Assembly (NCBI GenBank): GCA_963681505.1
Contig: OY811974.1
Coordinates: 10,194,547-10,258,546 of the forward strand
Source of the DNA: Eunapius fragilis
Taxonomy: Eukaryota; Porifera; Demospongiae; Spongillida; Spongillidae
Direction of reading: 5' to 3'
Length of the DNA stretch: 64,000 nucleotides
Shown here: in pieces, positions 46,337-54,907 of the stretch
How positions within the stretch are numbered: the stretch's first letter is position 1
Layout of the letters: each line of letters begins with the position of its first letter
Made by a program: the position numbers and the translations under genes
The notes under the pieces: model-generated
What the model was told of the DNA's origin: nothing
The model's input: only the letters and a program-made list of their open reading frames with translations
Database searches by the model: none

Positions 46337-47870
46337 TCAGCATGCTGGGTGTCCTTGGCTCCATTGACTACATTCTCTGTCACAGACACTTGATGTGAAG
46401 CTCTTTGAGCACTGGGCATCCTCTGCACCAATCTTTGCATCCTCTTCTGTTGGAAATGCTTGCTGATGCGCTGGGCTCATGACTGTAGCTTGCTTCGCTT
46501 CTGATGAAAAGCCAACATCAATCCCTTCATCAGCCAAGTCTTCGTCTAACACAATTGCACTTTGCTGTGTTGGGAAGGTGATACTTCGGGCTTTTTGACC
46601 AAACACAAGTTCATACGGAGATGCTCCTGTAGTATCATGCACTTGGGTATTCATAGCATCTAAGGAAAAATCAACTATTTACTTCTATGAATTCTAATAT
46701 ACAAAACCAACTTACAAACTATACGTGATAGCCAATCACTCCAAAGTGGTGTCTTCATACCACTCGCACTGATTTCGGCTGCCATCTTTTTGTGCAGGGT
46801 TTGATGTGCTCTTTCAACTAATCCTTGCCTTTGAGGATGTCTAGGGTGACCACTAACCAACTGAATATTAGAGTTCCAAAGCTTTAGCAAGTCAACGATT
46901 ACCCCATTCATAAATTCTCGACCATTGTCAGAATGTAAAATGCGAGGTACTCCAAAATAAGGGAATACATGTGTATTGAGATTATCTGCAATATTTGCAG
47001 CACTCTTAGCTTCCAAAGCATATGCAAAATTGAACTTAGACCAATGGTCCACACAGTGGAGTATCCACTTTTTATTTCCAGGAGGAAGGTGCCTCATATC
47101 AATCAGATCAATCTAGAAAAGAAATTTAAGAACTTTACTGTACTAATGAAAGGCTCCGGCTATTTGTTGCACAGGGTGCTGCTATACACTGGTGTGATCT
47201 AACTACATTGTAGCACTCCAAAAGAGAAAAAAAAAGCCTATAATTACTGTGACAGTCACACAACTAAAGGACTATACTATGCGATTAACATGAAACTGGT
47301 CAATTTCTTTTATCATGTGTGTGAATCTGCCATGCATATATGTTATTTTAACACAAAAATTAATGCATTGCTCTAGAAGCCAGCTGTAAAGCCTAAACTT
47401 GTGCTCCATATATAGAGTGAATGTAATTAAAATCATCACCAAACATTAAAATTAGGCATGAATAATAATTGTTAACACAGTCCAAGGGTAAAAAGCAGGT
47501 CAGGTATTACAAAGTATCGTAACATAAATCTAGGACAAACAATCTGCTTACTTGCAATCTGCAGAAAAACCCATCTGCAATGATTGGCTTCAAAGGAGGA
47601 GTCGATAGCTGTGGTTTCCGAAGCTGACAAGATGGGCACAGAGAAACAAATTTTTCTTGGAATCCCATGATACAAACTCTGCAACTGAGCACAAGAATAC
47701 ATATTCAGTAACAGACACATGGGCGACATGACACCGTACCTTTTCAAACGTCTTCTTGTACCAACCATGTAACACATCCTTTTCATGACATCACGAATGA
47801 TTTCATAGAATTCTTCAACATGCGCTACTCTTCTGTACTTATCAAGAGTGGTATTGTCCTCCACCAAGCC
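46337..47870 (-). pseudogene. Zinc-binding and DDE integrase core of gene B
   Basis: The zinc-binding domain is spread over two exons and frames (VEEFYEII, then HEKDVLHGWYKKTFEK, then FVSLCPSCQLRKPQL). The core exon (47115-46710) reads IDLIDMRHLPPGNKKWILHC, VDHWSKF, FPYFGVPRILHSDNGREFMN and GHPRHPQRQGLVERAHQTLH, giving the D-D-E triad, then SDWLSRIV. The next exon has MNTQVHDTTGASPYELVFGQ. This is the KRBA2-like type found in many invertebrate genomes, distinct from the core of gene A. Confidence 0.82.
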
Positions 47871-48324
47871 CTATATAAATGACGCATTTATCTCAGTTTC
47901 CTACACTAGAAGTTGCAAAAACACTACAACTTTACATTTTGTGCGATGAATGGCAACAACACGCATCAACAGTCGTCTACAACTGACAAACAATTTAGTG
48001 AGAAGTACCTGCTCTTTTACTGGAACAACAAGAACATCGCGAGCTCCTAGACTAGGGATGTTCAGAACTTCTTCTTAACAAAGAAGCGCAAGTTCTTGTC
48101 AACAGACGATGGGTCTTTTATTGCGGTTTTAAATTTTTAATTTGTCTCCTAAGTCTTTGTAAACTTCATCGCTAGTTCCTCTATCATTGGAGGAAAACTT
48201 CTCGGCAAGAAAGGCTCCAAACTCCTTCTCTCGATCGTACGTATCCATTTCATAGCCAAATGCCAACTGAACTGAGAAACGCACACTTAGAAATTGTAAA
48301 TTGTTCTTATAAAAATTAATTAGC
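47871..48324. other. N-terminal part of gene B and spacer
   Basis: Holds frame-broken N-terminal coding (about 48270-47950: KEFGAFLAEKFSSNDRG, SSVDKNLRFFVKKKF, LVVPVKEQVLLTKLF in three frames) and a short AT-rich spacer before the tandem array. Confidence 0.45.
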
Positions 48325-48427
48325 CCGTTTTAAAGCAGGTCGACCGGCTTGGAAATGGGTTAGCCCGCTTTAAATTGGGTCGACCCGTTTTATAACGGTT
48401 CAAAAGTTTTAAATCGGGCCGTAACAT
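48325..48427. repeat. Tandem array of GTCGACC / TTTAAA units (second locus)
   Basis: Five diverged units like those at 1193-1327, same orientation and the same end, TTTTAAATCGGGCCGTAAC. Confidence 0.7.
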
Positions 48428-48699
48428 ATATATTCCCGCTTATAGATTAAAGACGGTTTTTAATCTCGGATGTGATAGAAGCCGTGGCCGGTGCGGATCC
48501 GTCTAGTTGGTAACTTTTGAAGCTATATGTACGGTATGCCTGAGCTCTGGTCAAAGAGTTGGCGCCTTTTTCCCCCCATGCAACTATATTTCAGGTCTTA
48601 GAGAGGGTTGCTGGTTAATGATTTCGTATTGTCGAAAACCACGAATCCGTAGCGTTGGTAATGAATACTAATAACTGAACCTCAAATAGGAAAACGCCC

Positions 48700-48945
48700 G
48701 AAGCGAGAGCTACAGGTGGGGCAGCAGCAGAGCTGGTAATGCCGAAGCTAGGTTGGGTCTGTGTCCCCTTGGCAGTAGATACCTATGGTTGTTGGGGTGA
48801 TCAAGCGCAGTGCTCAGTCTCTCGCCTGGCAGCCCGCCTGGCCCTGCAGTTGCAGTGCAGCAAGTCAAAGACCACCACAACCATACTTCGATGGAATGTA
48901 AGAGCATTGCTCTCCGGTTGCAGCATGCAGAGGACATGGGCTGAA
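48700..48945 (+). pseudogene. 3' fragment of the REL-type non-LTR retrotransposon
   Basis: Reads LGWVCVPLAVDTYGCWGDQA, then SVSRLAARLALQLQCSKSKT and RWNVRALLS, matching the last 90 residues of the elements at 54.9-57.3 and 57.4-61.1 kb. The 5' part is absent, as usual for truncated retrotransposon insertions. Confidence 0.75.
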
Positions 48946-49640
48946 GGTATCCTTCACTGTGTGAATTGGTGGGTGGGTGGAGTTTTATGGTGTTTATGGC
49001 ATGTTTGTTTAGTTGTGCATTGCTTTACAAAAGTGTTTAACACGCGGTTTACGACAGATGCGGGGAAATTTTGGGAAGTATATAATATTCATAATTCCCT
49101 CCTATAAATTTTTTCTAAGCAAAACATGATTAATAATACTCCAATCATTATAGATGAAATTGGAAAAGTAAAAAATCAGCAAGCATATTCAGTTGTCGTA
49201 GTGTAACATTTCAAAGTCATATCATTATTGTTTTAACGATGTACCGCAGTATTCAAGTCACATTTCTTTAGTATTTGTTTTCGTTGCTCATCAAAGCTTT
49301 TATTAGCATAATAAATAGATAAAAAGGTTATACATTAGCAAAGGACAATTAACAAAGTAGCCATTTAGGAGATACTACATCTTTCAGTCCCAGAGAGATC
49401 GTTGGCAATGAATGTATTTAACTAATTAACCGTGATTGGAAAGTAAAACACTTAGGGATGGCGCTTAGGTGTTCTGCAGGAAAAGGTAAACATAAATATA
49501 GAAACGGAGCTTGCAGAACATGAATGCCATGGTTGCTGTAGCTGTCGACGAAAACCCCGCGGACGCCCTCCACAAATGGATGTAGGCCTACGGCTGCGAC
49601 CAGTAGCTAAACAGAGCTAGATCAGACATCATCGTCATAG
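48946..49640. other. No gene recognised
   Basis: AT-rich. ACGCGGTTTACGACAGATGC with GGGGAAA (49040-49068) is repeated in inverted orientation at 50855-50884, together with an ATAATATTCATAA-type flank, so 49040-50884 could be the ends of an element enclosing the minisatellite. Confidence 0.4.
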
Positions 49641-49654
49641 CTCTCCTGCTATTC

Positions 49655-50227
49655 ATGCAGTCAGCACATCTGTTATTGTTCCCGCTGATGTTCCTGCTAG
49701 GGCTACTGTTCCCGCTAATGTTCCTGCTAGGGCTACTGCAGTTCCCGCTGATCGATGTTCCTGCTAACGCTACTGTTCCCGCTGATGTTCCTGCTAGTGT
49801 TACTTTTCCCGCTGATGTTCCTGCTAATGTTACTCTTACCGCTGATGTTCCTGCTAACGCTACTCTTCTCGCTGATGTTCCTGCTAGCGCTACTGTTCTC
49901 GCTGATGTTCCTGCTAGTGTTACTCTTCCCGCTGATGTTCCTGCTAATGTTACTCTTACCGCTGATGTTCCTGCTAACGCTACTCTTCTCGCTGATGTTC
50001 CTGCTAGCGCTACTGTTCTCGCTGATGTTCCTGCTAGTGCTACTGTTCCCGCTACTACAGCAGTTCTTGCTGACACAACTGTTCTCGCAACTATCACTTC
50101 TGATGCTATTATTGCTGATGTTCCTAGTATTGCTATCATATCACACAGTAATTACGGAAGTCGGGATTTCATTTGCCATGTTCTTAGTCTGTTAGGGGGC
50201 GTCTCCAAACTATTTTGGAAAAGCTAA
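49655..50227. repeat. 30-bp minisatellite, open in several frames
   Basis: About 13 units of the type GCTGATGTTCCTGCTAATGT followed by TACTCTTACC, with a higher-order period of 120 bp (49.80-49.92 against 49.92-50.04 kb are almost identical). One plus frame gives a 190-aa ORF with 10-aa repeats (TADVPANATL, LADVPASATV); another gives FLLALLFSLM repeats; the minus strand gives VALAGTSARR repeats. No ORF has a recognised start context or domain. The all-frame openness follows from a 30-bp unit without stops, so none need be a gene. Confidence 0.8.
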
Positions 50228-52197
50228 CGTCATTTTAACGTTGGGGGGGGGGGGGGGGGGGGGGGGGGGGTTCAAACAAACCACTGCTCAAATGGTCGAA
50301 GCTTGCTGAGCACGATGTAAATAAAACTGGAAACAAGCCAGAGCTTATTGTACGAGCAAAAGCGTGTATGCATAAAACTGTGTAATTGTACATGCTGATA
50401 TTGACAATTTGACATGCCCACTTGTGTATTTATATGCATTGCTAGCCAACAGTACTAATATTCCATCGGCATTTTATGTGCGTGATGAGTAAGCAAAACA
50501 ATTTCGTTATTCTAATCGAAAGGAATCCAAAGATGGGCGTGGCCCGTTATGCGAGACGGCGCCGATACACTACACTTAATAAATCGATGCAAACAGAGAA
50601 GCGAATGTTAAGAAACAATTTTAATACACATATTATAATGTTATAAGCAGTGAAATCTACCACGAGTCCCTGGTACGGCAGGTTTGCGGAGTTATTCGAA
50701 AATACGAGCCTGTATATAACCTGGGGATTTTCTATAGGGCAGTCGTAAATATGTACTGAGTATCAAAATGCTTTGTATAGATAATACTGCAAGAAAAACA
50801 TGCAACTCCACTAGGAGGGAATTATTATTTTATGAATATCCCCAAAATAATCAAGATTTCCCCGCATCTGTCGTAAACCGCGTGTTAATGACATTTTAAT
50901 TATTTATTTCTACCTTGTAAAGGGTATATTTCGTAATGATTTCACTGCCCGGGTGAATATCTACATAGGAACTGCTAACGTAATTCCTGATACATGCATA
51001 CAAAACAGCATATTCTGAAGACGGCTTGATATTGTAGCGGACAATTTTCGGGCAAATGACAGACAACGGGCTTTCTTTGATACGAGAATTTAACCCATGC
51101 ATGCACATGCCCCATCTTATCGTAATAAGTCCCCAAAGCAAGTTGAGCGAGAAAGAGAGAAATTGAGCGCAGCTCGTTAGCACCCTTAGCTTGTATTTCC
51201 AATCTCAGGAGGGGGGGGGGGGGGCGGTCGCTGACACCTGACCTTGTGCGCGCGATAAAAACACTGACATTATTTATAAACACTGCCTTATCCAACTCAT
51301 CCATCAATATCAGATTTACTTGTACTGCCACCGAGAGAATTTGCGTGCATTCCTGTAAATAGAAATAACCACAGCAATTCAGGCGTCTTCTATGGTGCGG
51401 ACTGTGGAATCCGTGCCAAAAATAGAAATTTTATGAGGGGGAAACATACCTTTTTTTTTTTAGTCATGACGCTACCGTCTAATTAAACTTACAGCAAATA
51501 CACACACATACAGCCATTATACATATCACATAACTTATGAGAATTTTTAACCAATAAATGGTTCAATGCATGATTGAGTAAAGAGCGGCCCCATCCTCAA
51601 AGCCCAGGCCACTTCTCCACTTTACTCTGGAACCCCTTTTCATGAGGTATCTTGACGGAACTCATGGAGGTGAAAATTACCTCCCGCAACTCGTGGGAGA
51701 AATTATTCCTGACGGACAATATTTTCATTATGGCTAATTTTTGATGCCCCAGAACAGGCCTTGTGGCTTGTACAGAAGAGACCTTGTGGCTTTTACAGAT
51801 GAGCAAATAAAAAAATTAAAAAACAGTACAGTCACTGGAAAACATAGTGCACTTCCCCCTCCCCTCCCCAACTTTAAATCCTGCGTCCGCCCCTGTGTAC
51901 ATTTCAGATGCCTTATGATTATAATTAAGGGATGTTGAACTACGCGACCTCGTTACCAGCACTAAAGGTCGATCGATTACAATTTGCTTTGGATGTAGGA
52001 AATGATAATTTCCGCAATTTTGTTTACATTATAGTTTCCGGCCTGAACTTGATAACTTTATGAAGCGCCTTAAGTATATAGTGAACACTAACAAATACAC
52101 ATTCGTTCTTGTAGAACCATGATTTCAGCACTGCGCTTCTTGATTGTTCATTAAAAACAAATTCGTGACGTCACGTAGAATGGGAGGTGTGGCACAT
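50228..52197. other. No gene recognised; poly-G tracts and element ends
   Basis: Poly-G runs at 50244-50270 and 51210-51224. HPE fragment VII lies at 50890-50992. A hAT-like end CAGGGGCGGACGCAGGATTT reads on the minus strand at about 51876-51895, followed by CCCC-rich sequence. Short ORFs show no motif. Confidence 0.45.
50890..50992 (-). mobile_element. HPE element copy VII, hairpin end only
   Basis: Diverged end: AATGATTTCACTGCCCGGG, then CTACAT, then the hairpin AGGAACTGC-TAAC-GTAATTCCT (50967-50988) with one mismatch, and GATA. Compare copy VI at 11200-11245. Confidence 0.6.
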
Positions 52198-53173
52198 ATC
52201 GGAAGTTTCGCTCGGAACTTCCATATAGGATTTGGCCCCGACTATGAAATACATTAAAAATACGCGACCCGTCTCTGACAAGACTCCTGACGATCGGATC
52301 GTTAAGCTTGTTATAGCAATGGAATTAGAAGTCAAAAATGTTTTATGTCACAGAACCGCGCGGTTGTAGAAAACAAAAGGGTACTGCCCGCCCTCGTGCC
52401 CAGTCCCGGAACGTGGTCTCCTTCTTGCAACGCATAACTCGAGATAGGAACACTTTTAAACAATAAAAATTTCACCAATGGCTTCAGAATAGGCTGGAAG
52501 AGCCGCTTTCATATAAAATAGCCGATGTTATGTTTTGGTGAACAATCGACTATACGGTATATGTAAGACGCATAATTAGATAACATTTAAAGTAATAATG
52601 GTGGCATCAAGGAGACCCGAGAAGAAACGGTCCGCGAAAGGGCATCGTTATTGGTAGAATCCTGAATCTGCTCGCTTGGCGAAGAGAGTGCGGTACGGGA
52701 AGGCTAAGCGTACCCAGCGAAACCAAACGAGGCCATCGAAAGCGTAAACTGATAAAGTTATTCAAAGGTATGTAAATATTTGTACTGTTACTAAGCTTGG
52801 TTTACAATATGACATTGGTGGCTGAACATTACGGATCAATGTGCACGAACAAAGAAAAAATGAATGAAACAAGTAAATAAAAAACCTTCTCTATGAGAAA
52901 GTTGGTGGGATATAGGATTTGAAGGCAATGGTGGCGTCAAAAGCAAGGAAACAAGGGTCTGTAATAGTAAGGGAAAATGTCACAGTCCTATATTTAGCAC
53001 ATGAACATAGTACATGCTACAAACGGGCTAAATAGCCTCGCGTGAGCTAAATATAGGACTATGACATTTTCCCTTACTATTACAGACCTTGTTTCCTTGC
53101 TTTTTACACCACCATTGCCTTCAAATCCTAAATCCCACCAACTTTCTCATAGAGAAGGTTTTTTATTTACTTG
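52198..53173 (+). mobile_element. HPE element copy IV
   Basis: Plus strand: ATC, hairpin GGAAGTTTC-GCTC-GGAACTTCC (52201-52222, one G-T pair), ATATAGGATTTGGCCCC, conserved region to about 52510, ORF region from 52598 (MVASRRPEKKRSAKGHRYW, a TAG, then [17 protein letters not shown]), GTATGT at about 52767, then the palindrome 52870-53173. Spacing of GTATGT to the palindrome is about 100 bp, as in copy III. Serves as the empty-site reference for the hAT MITE in copy V. Confidence 0.85.
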
Positions 53174-54427
53174 TGATATATTATAAATTTCTTCACCGCA
53201 TGCATGAATTTTGACGCTAAGCCTTGCTATAAAGGTATTGCGAAAGCTTACCATGTTTTCGGCCACCATTTTCTTACGAGTGTTTAAAGTTTGGCATTAA
53301 TGTTTAAATGATCAGGCGTAACGCACATTTGATGACTTGTAATTTTCATTGTACTATAAGTAGAAGATTGATTAACTGGCACGTGATGATTTTCGACGTT
53401 GCGTTCGTTGCCGCTTGTCATCTCTGTTGAAATTGATAGCGCGATGATATATCAGTACGATTCAAATCATGTAGAGGAGTTAGGAAGAAGTATCACAGCG
53501 AAACCATTACATCGACGCGTAACGTCTCATCACGTGACCTTATACCCGTCTCTTTGATGTAGGCGGATACCGTTGAAATCAATTTCAACGGGCCGTCTGC
53601 GGACTGAGAGTGGACAGTAACGTTTCTTTCCCTGTCACGTCATTTATCCGTTATTATCCGTCACTTCGGTAAATCGACGGTTAAAGAGGTTCGCTTTTTA
53701 CCGTGTCGTACCGTCGGTACGTAAGGTTGGGTTTTAGGCACCGCTCCGCTTCTATCCATGCAGCACCACAACATCACATGCACCTTTCTCAGATTCTGAA
53801 GCAGTTTTGAAAAAGTCATTATAAAATAACATAGGCATGTATGAAAGGGAAACGCAAGTATTTTGCTTGGTCTCTGTATACGTATTGATGTACAAAACAA
53901 CTGTACTGGTAGGATTCTGTCCTGTTGAAAGATAATGATAACCACACAACGCACTTGCTTAGTCACAATTGTGGTTATTGATGACACGAGTCGCACAACT
54001 CTCTCGTCATGAAACCCCTCCATCTGTTATAAAAAGTCGCAGGTGAGAAAAAGAGTTTCTTTTGCGCTCCAAAGACAAACAAAGTAACTTCGACTGTAAG
54101 CGAGGAAACAAAAATCATAAGCCCAACAAATAATACAACAACTTACAGTTTGGAAAGAGTATACCGTAATGCATGCGAAAGGCATAACTCTCTTGCCAGC
54201 AAACGTTCATCTGTTACGAGATCTTTGTGCACATTGACATACCTCATGGCGCTCCAGAGTACGTTCGTGGAAAGGGTAAGCGAGGAAAAACAAGTATCAA
54301 ATACAAACTTACATAACAAAAAGCACGTACTTTCGCGTTACAACCTATTCCTGTAGACTGAAAGAAGGGGGTTCGACACAACGTAAAATGGCGCCTAACG
54401 ACACATTTATCTGATGAGGCCACGCCC
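53174..54427. other. No gene recognised
   Basis: Includes a perfect 10-bp-stem palindrome CCGTTGAAAT-CA-ATTTCAACGG at 53570-53591. ORFs of 60-120 codons on the minus strand carry no motif. Confidence 0.45.
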
Positions 54428-54736
54428 GTGATAGTCCACACCTCCCAGGAGACCAGTATGTGTGTTACATCTGCTGATTTTGAAGCATTCAGGACATGCA
54501 CATTGAGATCTACACACGTATTCCCCACAGTGGTGACAGTAGCGTCGCTTGCCGCTTATATCAGTCAGAATAATAAGCAGGCATATGATACCTTCTCCAG
54601 GCTGGCATCCTTCCTAGCCATTCACCAGTCCTCCCCCAAGGCAGTAGTTGTGGCTGAAATGTATGGCCGGTTGAATGTGGTCCTGGTTCGGTCCATTGCT
54701 AGAGCCATCCTGGCCAGGGAGCTTCCACCCTCCTAA
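54428..54736 (+). pseudogene. 3' fragment of the REL-type non-LTR retrotransposon
   Basis: The last third reads FSRLASFLAIHQSSPKA and EMYGRLNVVLVRSIARAIL, matching the C-terminus of the elements downstream (YGRLNLVLVRANDRALLS). It ends 60 bp before a TAA microsatellite (54796-54824) that also forms the 3' tail of the minus-strand copy at 54.9-57.3 kb: the two insertions are tail to tail. Confidence 0.65.
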
Positions 54737-54907
54737 CTTGCCATTAGTAGTTTAGTTGTACGTAGTATATATAATGATCTTATTTACTTTATTGTTATAA
54801 TAATAATAATAATAATAATATTATTGAGGTACAAGAGAATACACGAATGGGAATAAATCTACGTACAGGATTATGCTACTATTACACTATGTACATGCAT
54901 AGAGAAA

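Larger units (their letters stand above)
43927..48270 (-). pseudogene. Gin-type integrase gene B with CXC, ULP1-like and PHD domains
   Basis: Minus strand, upstream of gene A by 167 bp and in the same direction. Order: N-terminal part (MDTYDREKEFGAFLAEKF at 48249, frame broken twice), zinc-binding region, DDE integrase core, a GPY/F-like region, CXC cysteine-rich domain, a conserved linker (ELLSSQRLDLWKSG, also in gene A as ELLYSSSLLRLWRSG), ULP1-like protease, PHD finger, stop at 43927. Introns are short with GT-AG borders. Frameshifts in the N-terminal part, the zinc-binding domain and the protease indicate a decayed copy. The shared linker shows that A and B belong to related families, but A lacks the protease and PHD. 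Confidence 0.7.

Noticed and set aside
49588-50139. Minus-strand ORF with VALAGTSA repeats as an antifreeze-like or structural protein
   Set aside because: The repeat comes from the 30-bp minisatellite, which is open in other frames too; no signal peptide or conserved flank supports a gene.
53567-53600. Palindrome CCGTTGAAATCAATTTCAACGG as a transcription terminator
   Set aside because: Rho-independent terminators do not apply in a metazoan genome and there is no T tract or gene upstream.
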